Positions 1 to 7,424 are shown, numbered from the stretch's first letter. The stretch: DNA of 11,445 nt from Pseudomonadota bacterium (GCA_023445955.1 JAEXJH010000136.1:1-11445), one strand, 5' to 3'. Numbers and translations are program-made. The notes: generated by a model not told the origin, from the sequence alone.

Positions 1-663
1 GTCCTGACGACCAACAAGCTGCACCTGCGTTCGATCTTCATCGAGCTGCTGTGGATCATGAAGGGCGACACCAACATCGCCTATCTCAAGGACAATGGCG
101 TGCGCATCTGGGACGAGTGGGCCGACGAGAACGGCGACCTCGGCCCCGTCTACGGCAAGCAGTGGCGCTCGTGGGCGACGCCAGACGGGCGCGTCATCGA
201 CCAGATCGCCAATCTCGTCGAGAACCTGAAGACCAACCCCAACAGCCGCCGCCACATCGTCACGGCCTGGAACCCGGCCGATGTCGACGACATGGCCCTG
301 CCGCCTTGCCACTGCCTGTTCCAGTTCTTCGTGGCCGACGGCAAGCTGTCCTGCCAGCTCTATCAGCGCAGCGCCGACGTGTTCCTGGGCGTGCCGTTCA
401 ACATCGCGTCCTACGCCCTGCTGACCGTGATGGTCGCCAAGGTCGTCGGCCTGGAGCCGGGCGAGTTCGTCCACACCTTTGGCGACGCTCACCTCTACCT
501 CAACCACCTGGACCAGGCCCGCGAGCAGCTGACCCGCGAGCCCTTCGACTTCCCGACCCTGAAGATCGCCGACAAGCGCGACCTGTTCGCCTTCCAGTAC
601 GAGGACTTCACCCTGGAAGGCTATCAGGCCCACCCGCACATCAAGGCCGAGGTCTCGGTTTGA
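1..663 (+). CDS. thyA: Thymidylate synthase, 3' part (N-terminus outside window)
   Basis: Converts dUMP and 5,10-methylene-THF to dTMP and DHF in the cytoplasm. The reading frame is open from base 1 and gives 220 residues. By comparison with the 264-residue E. coli enzyme, roughly the first 45 residues are missing, and the visible part begins at the VTTK-like segment (VLTTNK). Family motifs seen: [33 protein letters not shown], the catalytic cysteine in LPPCHC (codon 307-309), [24 protein letters not shown] for dUMP binding, and HLYLNH. The C-terminus is intact and ends in KAEVSV. The ATG at 58 is internal to the protein and is not its start. The stop overlaps the folA start, so the two genes are probably one translationally coupled operon. 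The identity is secure. Confidence 0.97.
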   Translation, partial: VLTTNKLHLRSIFIELLWIMKGDTNIAYLKDNGVRIWDEWADENGDLGPVYGKQWRSWATPDGRVIDQIANLVENLKTNPNSRRHIVTAWNPADVDDMALPPCHCLFQFFVADGKLSCQLYQRSADVFLGVPFNIASYALLTVMVAKVVGLEPGEFVHTFGDAHLYLNHLDQAREQLTREPFDFPTLKIADKRDLFAFQYEDFTLEGYQAHPHIKAEVSV

Positions 664-1169
664 TCGGCCTTTCGCTCGTCGTCGCCCGCGCCGCCAACGG
701 CGTGATCGGTCGGGACGGCGACCTGCCCTGGCGGCTGAAGTCGGACCTGGCCCTGTTCAAGGCCAACACCCTGGGCAAGCCCATCATCATGGGCCGCAAG
801 ACCTGGGACAGCCTGCCCCGCAAGCCCCTGCCCGGCCGCACCAACATCGTGCTGTCGCGCGACCAGAGCTTCGAGCCGGGCGGCGCGATCCCCTGCGAGA
901 CCTGGATGGAAGCCGTCCAGATCGCCAAGGAACAGGCGGCCGACGACGAGGTCGAGGAAGTCTGCGTGATCGGCGGCCGCGCGCTGTTCGAGCTGGCCCT
1001 GCCCAAGGCCAAGCGCCTGTACCTGACCGACGTCGCCGCGCAGGTCGAGGGTGACGTCCACTTCCCCGACTTCGACGAGAGCGCCTGGACCGAAGTCCGC
1101 CGCGAGGAGCATCCCGCTGGCGAAGGCGATGACCACGCCTTCACCTTCCGGGTGCTGGAGCGGCGTTAG
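660..1169 (+). CDS. folA: Dihydrofolate reductase
   Basis: NADPH-dependent reduction of DHF to THF, regenerating the cofactor that ThyA oxidises. The chosen start is TTG at 660, giving 169 residues beginning (M)[16 protein letters not shown]. This matches the family N-terminus (E. coli MISLIAALAVDRVIG), and GAGG at 649-652 lies 7 bases upstream. The frame stays open further upstream, but that stretch only shadows thyA. Motifs: LPW (residues 22-24), catalytic acid D29 in LKSDL, the NADPH-binding PIIMGRKTW (41-49), [15 protein letters not shown], and C-terminal FRVLERR, just as E. coli ends in ILERR. The start codon overlaps the thyA stop in the four bases TTGA. The stop overlaps the stop of the convergent lipoprotein gene. 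A near-certain chromosomal DHFR; only the TTG start is inferred. Confidence 0.96.
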   Translation: MIGLSLVVARAANGVIGRDGDLPWRLKSDLALFKANTLGKPIIMGRKTWDSLPRKPLPGRTNIVLSRDQSFEPGGAIPCETWMEAVQIAKEQAADDEVEEVCVIGGRALFELALPKAKRLYLTDVAAQVEGDVHFPDFDESAWTEVRREEHPAGEGDDHAFTFRVLERR

Positions 1170-1582
1170 TTCGCCGCCAGCGGCAGCGGCTTCTTCTCCA
1201 GATTGGCCAGCTTGTGCGTCTTCAGGAGCTGGCCCGTGCAAGCCTTGAACACGACCTCGACTTCGCCGCCCTTGCCGACCTCGGGCATGGCGTATTTGGC
1301 CGGGCCGATGCGCTGCGCGGTGATCACCGTGTCGCCCTTGCCGGTCTTGCTCCAGGCCAGGCGCATGTGGGTCGCGGTGTCTCCGAACCGCTTCTGAAGG
1401 TCATTGTCGAAGGTCTTGTGGACGGCGGCGTCGACGACCGGGCTCCACTGTTCGTTCTTCATCGCCGGGCAGCTGGCCCAGGTCGGCATCTTCGCGGACT
1501 TCGTCCACGGCATCGAAGGCGCGGTGGCGCAGCCCGTCAGCACCAGCCCCGCCGCCGCGACCGCCATCATTGATACCCGCAT
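1166..1582 (-). CDS. Small predicted lipoprotein of unknown function
   Basis: 138 residues. The N-terminus has a short positive n-region (MR), a hydrophobic stretch and a lipobox LTGC at residues 15-18, so Cys18 should be lipidated and the protein anchored in the envelope. The mature part is soluble with two more cysteines (C38 and C115) that could form a disulfide; this is inference. I do not recognise a domain. Start choice: ATG at 1582 with AAGGG about 8 bases upstream. In-frame ATGs at residues 5 and 6 would still give a lipoprotein but have a weaker ribosome site. It follows the 338-residue gene by 63 bases on the same strand and converges on folA with a 4-base overlap. A GAATC (GANTC) site sits at 1587-1591, just upstream of the start. 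Confidence 0.82.
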   Translation of the reverse strand: MRVSMMAVAAAGLVLTGCATAPSMPWTKSAKMPTWASCPAMKNEQWSPVVDAAVHKTFDNDLQKRFGDTATHMRLAWSKTGKGDTVITAQRIGPAKYAMPEVGKGGEVEVVFKACTGQLLKTHKLANLEKKPLPLAAN

Positions 1583-1645
1583 GCCAGAATCCCTTGTCCG
1601 TACTTCGCCCCACGCTCACCGCGAAATCGTGGCGGGCGCAAGGCC

Positions 1646-2662
1646 TCAGTCGTCGGTGAAGTAGTCCGCGATCGTCGCATCCACCGGCTCCAGCTCGAAC
1701 TTTGGCGAGGCGGCGCGCTCCAGGGCATGGCGGATCTGCCAGGCGCTGCGGCCGACATGGACGCCCATGCCGCGAAGCTCGGCGACGATGGCCTCGCGGG
1801 TCGTCTCATCGACAGCCTGGTTGTTGCGCAGCCGCGCCTGGTCCAGACGCCAGCCGAAGAAGGTGTCGGGACGCAGTTCCACCACCGCCCCCGGCGCGGG
1901 CTGCCACTCGTAGATGGCGGCCCGCTGGTCGACCGCGCTGTCCAGGTAGTCGGACAGGCAGTTGCGATAGCGGCGGGCCGCGTCGCGGATGGCGGCGGCG
2001 GTCTCCAGCGGTCGCAGGCGCTCGGTGCCGGGGTGCGGCGCGGGCGGCAGCTCGCGACGGAAGTCCTCGACCACCAGGGTGAACAGCGCCTTGGGCGTCT
2101 GCGCCTGGCCCCAGGCCGCGACCCGCGCCGCCAGCACTTGCGGCGACAAGCGGCGGGCCAGAACGGCGTGGGTCTCGGCCAGCAAGGCCGCCTGGGCCGG
2201 AGTGACGCGCAGGGCGACGCCGCCGACCTCGCGCAGGTCTGGCGGCAGCGCCGCCAAAGCGCGCACAAGGTCAGGCGCGATCGCCTCGGCGTGGCGCAGG
2301 GTCTTGGCCGGCGCGGGATCGGCCAGCAGTTGCACGAGGGCGCGGTAGTCCTCCGGGCTCCAGGCGATCTCGCCCAGATGCTCCAGCGCGCGGCGCAGGC
2401 CGGCGGGCGCGTTCTCCAGAGCCACGGCGATAGCCTTGCGCACCGGCAGGTCCATCAGACCGACAACGTCGATGGGCGGACCGCCGTGGGGTTCGGCGGC
2501 CAGCATCAGGCAGATCAGGTGCCGCCGCGCCGCCGGAGCGGTCACGAAGGCGGTATGGGGCGCAGGCCACAGGGCGGCCAACACCTCGGCATAGGCGGGC
2601 GCGATCAGGCGCAGCAGGGGCGAGGCGACGGAGGTCGTGCTCGCCAAGGACAGGACGGTCAT
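1646..2662 (-). CDS. Conserved hypothetical protein with PcfJ-like C-terminal region
   Basis: 338 residues starting MTVLSLAST. The start is ATG at 2662, with GGAG 8 bases upstream. A GTG at 2755 would add 31 Arg/Ser-rich residues that look non-coding. The N-terminal two thirds is alanine- and leucine-rich and probably helical, without a motif I can name. From about residue 228 to 305 the pattern is RRYRNCLSDYLD, then AIYEW, AVVELR, GWRLDQARLRNN, and DETTREAIVAELRGMGVHVG. That order (Arg-Asn-Cys-Leu-x4-Tyr, a beta-rich segment, then a GW-x-Q-x-R-x-x-N-N element) resembles the C-terminal part of PcfJ-like proteins found on plasmids and in chromosomes. Resemblance only; function unknown. No signal peptide or obvious membrane span. 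The lipoprotein gene follows by 63 bases and may be co-transcribed. Confidence 0.8.
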   Translation of the reverse strand: MTVLSLASTTSVASPLLRLIAPAYAEVLAALWPAPHTAFVTAPAARRHLICLMLAAEPHGGPPIDVVGLMDLPVRKAIAVALENAPAGLRRALEHLGEIAWSPEDYRALVQLLADPAPAKTLRHAEAIAPDLVRALAALPPDLREVGGVALRVTPAQAALLAETHAVLARRLSPQVLAARVAAWGQAQTPKALFTLVVEDFRRELPPAPHPGTERLRPLETAAAIRDAARRYRNCLSDYLDSAVDQRAAIYEWQPAPGAVVELRPDTFFGWRLDQARLRNNQAVDETTREAIVAELRGMGVHVGRSAWQIRHALERAASPKFELEPVDATIADYFTDD

Positions 2663-3010
2663 TGAAAAGCTCCGGCGGCGGCCGGAGCGGCCGCGGCTAG
2701 CGGTAGTGACGCGAGAGGTTTGCGGATCGGCGGCAGCGCGACATCGACGGCGCACGCCAACCCGCCTTCGGCGGTGCTTTGGTCTGTGCGGTGGCGAGGG
2801 TCATGCGGCGGATCGGCTCCCGGAGCTGGCTTGGAGGCTGGCTGATCCCACAGGCTTCGACTCGCGACAAGCCCCGAGAACGCCGTTCGATCACACGCCC
2901 CGGCGGCTGTGGCCTGCACGCCACGGTTGGCCGAACGGAACCCTCGCCAGGTTCAAACAGGCGTTTATAGTCGTCGCCAGCGCTCATCAGAGGCGCATAG
3001 GGAGACGTCG
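2663..3010. other. Divergent intergenic region, 348 bases
   Basis: No convincing gene. The open frames here, on both strands, are Arg-rich, lack ribosome sites and look like GC-rich chance frames. Contents: the hairpin at 2669-2688; a smaller inverted repeat CCGCC-TTC-GGCGG at 2762-2774, followed on the + strand by TGCTTT; one GACTC (GANTC) at 2859-2863; and TATAGT at 2966-2971, a fair -10 element for the + strand gene at 3011 but without a good -35. AGGGAG at 2999-3004 is the ribosome site for that gene. Both divergent promoters should lie here. Confidence 0.6.
2669..2688 (-). promoter_or_regulatory. Perfect 8-bp hairpin enclosing the Shine-Dalgarno of the PcfJ-like gene
   Basis: GCTCCGGC at 2669-2676 and GCCGGAGC at 2681-2688 are perfect complements around a 4-base loop. 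On the - strand the 3' arm contains GGAG, the only ribosome-binding site of the gene starting at 2662, and is followed by TTTT and then the ATG. The structure could hide the ribosome site in the mRNA, or the GC stem plus U4 could act as an intrinsic terminator just before the gene. The inverted repeat is seen directly; its role is inferred. Confidence 0.55.
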
Positions 3011-3922
3011 ATGGACATCCAGCTGGTCGCCGAAGGTCTGCAATTCCCCGAAGGTCCGATGGCCATGGCCGACGGCTCGGTGATCCTCACCGAGATCCAG
3101 GGCCAGCGCCTGACCCGTGTCTGGCCGGACGGCCGCAAGGAGACGGTCGCCGAGACGGGCGGCGGTCCCAACGGCGCGGCGATCGGGCCGGACGGCGCGA
3201 TCTACGTCACCAACAACGGCGCCAGCTTCCAGTTCTTCGAGGCCAATGGCCTGAACATCCCCGGCCCTACCCCGCCGACGCATACGGGCGGTTCCATCCA
3301 GCGCATCGACATCGCGACCGGCGCGATCACCACGCTCTACACCGCGTGCGACGGTAAGCCGCTGGTCGGTCCCAACGATCTGGTCTTCGACAAGCAGGGC
3401 GGCTTCTGGTTCACCGATCACGGCTGCTCGACGCCCGAGGGCCGCAAGTACGGGGCGCTGTACTACGCCCTGGCCGACGGCTCGAAGATCACCCGCTGGC
3501 GCGACCACTTCGTCTCGCCCAACGGCGTGGGCCTCTCGCCCGACGAGAAGACGGTCTACATGGCCGACACCATGCTGGGGCGGCTGTGGTCATTTGACGT
3601 GACCGAGCCCGGCGTGCTGGCCGACGCGCATCCGCTGATGCCGGGCAACGTGGTCTGCAACCTGCCGGGCTACCAGCTGCTGGACAGCCTGGCGGTCGAG
3701 GCCGGCGGCAAGGTCTGCGTGGCGACCATCATCAACGGCGGCATCACCGCCTTCGACCCGGACGGCTCGACCGAGCACTACGCCTTCCCGGACGTGATCG
3801 TGACCAACATCTGCTTCGGCGGCGCCGACATGCGCGACGCCTGGATCACCGGCTCGGGGACCGGCAAGCTCTACAAGGCGCGCTGGCCGCGTCCGGGCCT
3901 GAAGCTGAACTTCAACGGCTGA
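3011..3922 (+). CDS. SMP-30/gluconolactonase/LRE-like family hydrolase
   Basis: 303 residues, starting at ATG 3011 with AGGGAG six bases upstream. Six-bladed beta-propeller of the SMP-30/regucalcin/gluconolactonase type, a family of metal-dependent lactonases and related hydrolases. Expected metal-site residues: E14 in FPEGP, N122 in GPND, N171 in SPNG, and D225 in LLDSLAVE, the position of the catalytic Asp. GGPNGAA (N54) and NGVGLSPDEKTVYMAD (171-186) are typical blade motifs. There is no signal peptide, so it is cytoplasmic. Length is normal for the family. The substrate is unknown; a sugar lactone or another lactone are both possible. The SDR gene follows on the same strand after 107 bases, so co-function, such as a dehydrogenase making a lactone that this enzyme opens, is plausible but unproven. 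Confidence 0.9.
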   Translation: MDIQLVAEGLQFPEGPMAMADGSVILTEIQGQRLTRVWPDGRKETVAETGGGPNGAAIGPDGAIYVTNNGASFQFFEANGLNIPGPTPPTHTGGSIQRIDIATGAITTLYTACDGKPLVGPNDLVFDKQGGFWFTDHGCSTPEGRKYGALYYALADGSKITRWRDHFVSPNGVGLSPDEKTVYMADTMLGRLWSFDVTEPGVLADAHPLMPGNVVCNLPGYQLLDSLAVEAGGKVCVATIINGGITAFDPDGSTEHYAFPDVIVTNICFGGADMRDAWITGSGTGKLYKARWPRPGLKLNFNG

Positions 3923-3964
3923 AAACGCCAAAGCATGAACTGAAGTCACAAGTCCTGTGCCTGA

Positions 3965-3988
3965 CCACGGCGTAGTCCTGCGCCGTGG
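3965..3988 (+). promoter_or_regulatory. Perfect 8-bp hairpin in the leader of the SDR gene
   Basis: CCACGGCG at 3965-3972 and CGCCGTGG at 3981-3988 enclose an 8-base loop. It lies 42 bases after the SMP-30 stop and has no following T-run, so it is a poor classical terminator. It could be a Rho-independent-like stop in a GC-rich genome, an mRNA-stability element, or the first stem of a regulated leader together with the next hairpin. Confidence 0.5.
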
Positions 3989-4001
3989 CGGTCCCATCTG
4001 T

Positions 4002-4024
4002 GGCTCCGTCAAAGCAACGGAGCC
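4002..4024 (+). promoter_or_regulatory. Hairpin sequestering the SDR ribosome-binding site
   Basis: GGCTCCGT at 4002-4009 and ACGGAGCC at 4017-4024 pair perfectly over a 7-base loop. The 3' arm contains GGAG (4019-4022), the Shine-Dalgarno for ATG 4030, so folding would block initiation. Thirteen bases separate it from the preceding stem. The inverted repeat is visible directly; control of translation is inferred. Confidence 0.55.
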
Positions 4025-4029
4025 CAGCG

Positions 4030-4821
4030 ATGGACCTCAAACTGAACGACAAGACCGCGCTGGTGACCGGCTCGACCGCCGGCATTGGCCTGGAAATCGC
4101 CCGCACCCTGGCCGTCGAAGGCGCCAAGGTGTTCGTCACCGGCCGCACCCAGGCCAAGCTGGACGAGGCCATCGCCAGCATCAACGCCTCGGGCGGCGCC
4201 AAGGTGGAAGGCATCGTGGCCGATCCCGGCACTGCCGAAGGCGCCGCGACGATCCTGAAGGCCGTCCCGTCGGTCGACATCTTGGTCAACAACCTCGGCA
4301 TCTACGAGATGAAGGCCTTCGCCGACATCCCGGACGAGGACTGGCTGAAGCTGTTCGAGGTCAACGTCATGAGCGGCGTGCGCCTGTCGCGCGGCTACTT
4401 CCCCGGCATGCTGGAGCGCAACTGGGGCCGGGTGATCTTCATCTCGTCGGAGTCGGGTCTCGCGATCCCGGGCGAGATGGTCCACTACGGCATGACCAAG
4501 AGCGCCCAGCTGGCCGTCGCCCGCGGCATGGCCCAGCAGACTAAGGGCACCGGCGTCACGGTCAATTCCGTCCTGCCGGGTCCGACCCGCGCGGCCGGCA
4601 TCTTCGAATTCCTGAAGAGCGTCTCGGCCAACCCGAACGGCACGGCCGACGAGCACGAGGCCGAATTCTTCGAGAAGCACCGCACCTCGTCACTGCTGCA
4701 ACGGATGATCGAGCCGCAGGAGATCGCCAGCCTGGTGGCCTACGTCGCCAGCCCCTTGTCGGCGGCGACCAACGGCGCTTCGCTGAAGGCCGAAGGTGGT
4801 CTCGTCACCACCATCGCCTAG
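4030..4821 (+). CDS. Short-chain dehydrogenase/reductase (SDR, classical type)
   Basis: 263 residues, cytoplasmic NAD(P)-dependent oxidoreductase with a Rossmann fold. Start ATG 4030 with GGAG seven bases upstream. Motifs: cofactor-binding TGSTAGIG (13-20), D64 in VADP, NNLG (87-90, where the usual form is NNAG), N112 in VNV, S140 in FISSES, and catalytic Y153 and K157 in YGMTK, followed by VNSVLPGPT (178-186). R39, in the TGR after beta-strand 2, suggests NADPH preference; this is inference from the general family rule. Typical annotation would be 3-oxoacyl-ACP-reductase-like, but the substrate cannot be read from the sequence. It is last on this + strand run. Its leader contains two perfect hairpins, and a strong stem lies eight bases after the stop. 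Confidence 0.94.
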   Translation: MDLKLNDKTALVTGSTAGIGLEIARTLAVEGAKVFVTGRTQAKLDEAIASINASGGAKVEGIVADPGTAEGAATILKAVPSVDILVNNLGIYEMKAFADIPDEDWLKLFEVNVMSGVRLSRGYFPGMLERNWGRVIFISSESGLAIPGEMVHYGMTKSAQLAVARGMAQQTKGTGVTVNSVLPGPTRAAGIFEFLKSVSANPNGTADEHEAEFFEKHRTSSLLQRMIEPQEIASLVAYVASPLSAATNGASLKAEGGLVTTIA

Positions 4822-4829
4822 GGCCAAGC

Positions 4830-4862
4830 GGCGGGAGGAGCGTCAGCCCCCGCTCCCCCGCC
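4830..4862. terminator. Probable bidirectional terminator hairpin
   Basis: GGCGGG-A-GGAGCG at 4830-4842 pairs with CGCTCCCCCGCC at 4851-4862: 12 base pairs with a single bulged A (4836) and an 8-base loop. It lies between the SDR stop (4821) and the last base of the convergent small ORF (4862). Neither side carries a T-run, so it departs from the classic intrinsic terminator, but position and stability fit transcription ends for both strands. Confidence 0.6.
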
Positions 4863-4945
4863 TACTCCCGCAGGAAAGCGCCGGCGACCAGAAGCGCCAT
4901 GGCCAGCAAGGCGAGCAAGCCGGACAGATAGGGCAACCAAGTCAT
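4862..4945 (-). CDS. Predicted 27-residue single-span membrane microprotein
   Basis: Short frame MTWLPYLSGLLALLAMALL followed by VAGAFLRE and a TAG stop. About 20 consecutive residues (roughly 5-24) are hydrophobic, ending in charged RE, as in bitopic small membrane proteins. On the - strand GGGAGG ends about 6 bases before the ATG, one of the best Shine-Dalgarno matches in the window, and this is the main argument that it is translated. It lies 89 bases downstream of the OYE stop on the same strand, so it could be the last gene of that operon or have its own promoter. It resembles no named small protein I know; the size recalls KdpF or other small subunits, but no such partner is visible. 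Function unknown. Confidence 0.6.
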   Translation of the reverse strand: MTWLPYLSGLLALLAMALLVAGAFLRE

Positions 4946-5004
4946 CGACGCCTCCCTCTCGTGAGCGGGGCGACGATGCTCCGGGACCGGCCTGAGGCAC
5001 AGCC

Positions 5005-5022
5005 CCGGAACAGGGGGTGTTG
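5005..5022. repeat. 18-base direct repeat, copy 1 (downstream of OYE gene)
   Basis: CCGGAACAGGGGGTGTTG. It matches the copy at 6135-6152 at 17 of 18 positions (G versus A at position 11). It sits 12 bases beyond the OYE stop, so the two copies bracket the gene. Confidence 0.6.
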
Positions 5023-5034
5023 GCTAAGCGACGC

Positions 5035-6126
<1,092 letters not shown>

Positions 6127-6130
6127 GGGG

Positions 6131-6142
6131 TGTTCCGGAACA
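6131..6142. promoter_or_regulatory. 12-bp perfect palindrome before the OYE start
   Basis: TGTTCCGGAACA is fully self-complementary and lies 5-16 bases upstream of the OYE ATG, over the place where the ribosome site should be. A repressor dimer could bind here. Its right half is shared with the direct repeat at 6135-6152. Confidence 0.4.
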
Positions 6143-6152
6143 GGAGGTGTTG
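6135..6152. repeat. 18-base direct repeat, copy 2 (upstream of OYE gene)
   Basis: CCGGAACAGGAGGTGTTG, same orientation as the copy at 5005-5022 and 1130 bases from it. It overlaps the palindrome at 6131-6142. It could be a chance match, a duplicated regulatory site or a trace of a past insertion. Confidence 0.6.
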
Positions 6153-6184
6153 CGCGCGATCCAAACATCCGTTCGGATCGCGCG
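6153..6184 (-). promoter_or_regulatory. 10-bp stem between acyl-CoA dehydrogenase and OYE genes
   Basis: CGCGCGATCC at 6153-6162 pairs perfectly with GGATCGCGCG at 6175-6184 around a 12-base loop. An alternative inner repeat ATCCG-TT-CGGAT occupies 6167-6178 and looks like an operator. It begins 22 bases after the dehydrogenase stop (6207, read on the - strand) with no T-run. It could act as an mRNA processing or stability element, a partial terminator lowering OYE expression, or a protein-binding site. Confidence 0.45.
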
Positions 6185-6206
6185 TCCATGCAGAAAAACT
6201 GAGGCG

Positions 6207-7418
6207 CTAGAGCCCCAGCACCATCTTGGCCATGATGTTGCGCTGGATCTCGTTGGACCCCGCGTAGATCGAGGCCTTGCGGTAGTTGAAATAGGCCGGC
6301 GCCGCCGGAGCCGCGTAGTCGGGGCCGGCGCGCAGTTCGTTGCTCTTGGACCAGGGGTCCTCGACGAACGGCGCGGCATAGGTCCCGACCGCCTCGAGGG
6401 TCAGCTCGGTGATCGCCTGCTGGTACTCCGAACCGACGCATTTCAGCATCGAGGACGCCGGGCCGATCGCTTTGCCGGTGGTGCGGCCGGTGAAGACCCG
6501 CAGCTCGGTGGCGTTCAGCGCCTCGACCTGGATCTCCAGGTTGGTGATCTTGTTGCGGAAATCGGCGTCGTCGATCAGCCGGCCGCCGTCATCGGCCAAC
6601 TCCATCGCCGCGATGCGCTTGACCTTCTTGAGCATGTTCATCAGGCCGGGCGCATAGGCGTTGCCGCGCTCGAACTCGAGCAGGTACTTGGCGTAGGTCC
6701 AGCCCTTGTTCTCCTCGCCGATGCGGTTGGCGATCGGCACGCGGACATTGTCGAAGAAGACCTGGTTGATCTCCTGCTCACCGTCGGGCGGGCCGTCCAG
6801 GGTGACGAGCGGCTTGATCTGGATGCCAGGCGTGTCCATCCGCAGCAGCAGGAACGAGATGCCTTCCTGCGGCTTGCCCTCAGACGAGGTGCGCACCAGG
6901 CAGAACATCCACTCGGCCCACTGGGCGTGGGTGGTCCAGATCTTCGAACCGTTCAGGACGTAGTGGTCGCCGTCGCGCTCGGCCTTCATCTGCAAGGACG
7001 CGAGGTCCGACCCCGAACCCGGCTCCGAATAGCCCTGGCACCACCAGATGTCGGACTTCAGGATCGGCGGCAGGTGCTGGGCCTTCTGCTCATCCGAGCC
7101 GAACGCCATGATCACCGGCGCGACCATCTTCAGGCCCATCGGCGAGGAGGTCGGCACGCCGGCCAGGCTCATCTCCATGTTGAAGATGTAGCGCTGCGAA
7201 GGCGTGAAGCCCGCCCCGCCCAGCTCGACCGGCCAGTCCGGTGCGGCCCAGCCCCGGTCGGCCAGCTTCTTCTGCCAGGCCACCTGGCCGGCCTTGTCGA
7301 GATAGCCGTTCTTGGACTGGCTGAGCTGCTTCCTCAGGCCCTCGTCATAGGCGGTCGCGATCCAGTCGCGGACCTCCTGCTGGAAGGCCAGGTCCTCGGG
7401 CGAGAAGGCCAGATCCAT
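6207..7418 (-). CDS. Acyl-CoA dehydrogenase, PimC-like (pimeloyl-CoA dehydrogenase large-subunit type)
   Basis: 403 residues; FAD enzyme introducing a 2,3-double bond into an acyl-CoA. Start ATG 7418, six bases after the stop of the monooxygenase gene, whose final GGAG serves as ribosome site. Landmarks: helical N-domain 1-120, FAD/substrate motif WCQGYSEPGSGSDLAS (126-141), GSKIWTTHAQWAEW (157-170), EINQVFFDNVRVP (216-228), NKGWTYAKYLLEFERG (237-252), SSMLKCVGSEYQQA (322-335), and YFNYRKASIYAGSNEIQRNI (376-395). The overall pattern, especially the last motif and the GSGSDLAS context, matches PimC from memory. The MCAD-type catalytic Glu of IYEG is Ala here (A386); E250 in LEFER may be the base, as in isovaleryl-CoA dehydrogenase. 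No PimD-like small subunit is adjacent. Acyl chain unknown. Confidence 0.93.
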   Translation of the reverse strand: MDLAFSPEDLAFQQEVRDWIATAYDEGLRKQLSQSKNGYLDKAGQVAWQKKLADRGWAAPDWPVELGGAGFTPSQRYIFNMEMSLAGVPTSSPMGLKMVAPVIMAFGSDEQKAQHLPPILKSDIWWCQGYSEPGSGSDLASLQMKAERDGDHYVLNGSKIWTTHAQWAEWMFCLVRTSSEGKPQEGISFLLLRMDTPGIQIKPLVTLDGPPDGEQEINQVFFDNVRVPIANRIGEENKGWTYAKYLLEFERGNAYAPGLMNMLKKVKRIAAMELADDGGRLIDDADFRNKITNLEIQVEALNATELRVFTGRTTGKAIGPASSMLKCVGSEYQQAITELTLEAVGTYAAPFVEDPWSKSNELRAGPDYAAPAAPAYFNYRKASIYAGSNEIQRNIMAKMVLGL

Positions 7419-7424
7419 CGCCGC

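Noticed and set aside
51..659. Open frame upstream of and in phase with folA, suggesting a longer or fused DHFR
   Set aside because: This part is the thyA sequence read in another frame and has Arg/Pro-rich nonsense composition; the DHFR fold begins at the TTG at 660.
2663..2755. 31-residue N-terminal extension of the PcfJ-like protein from GTG 2755
   Set aside because: Arg/Ser-rich, no ribosome site, while ATG 2662 has GGAG at good distance.
2947..2963. GGTTCAAAC resembling a tRNA T-loop
   Set aside because: The flanking arms do not form a T-stem and no acceptor, D or anticodon arm can be built around it.
2937..2965. GGAAC ... CGTT as a sigma-T/EcfG stress promoter for the SMP-30 gene
   Set aside because: The spacer is 20 bases, outside the usual 16-17 for this promoter class.
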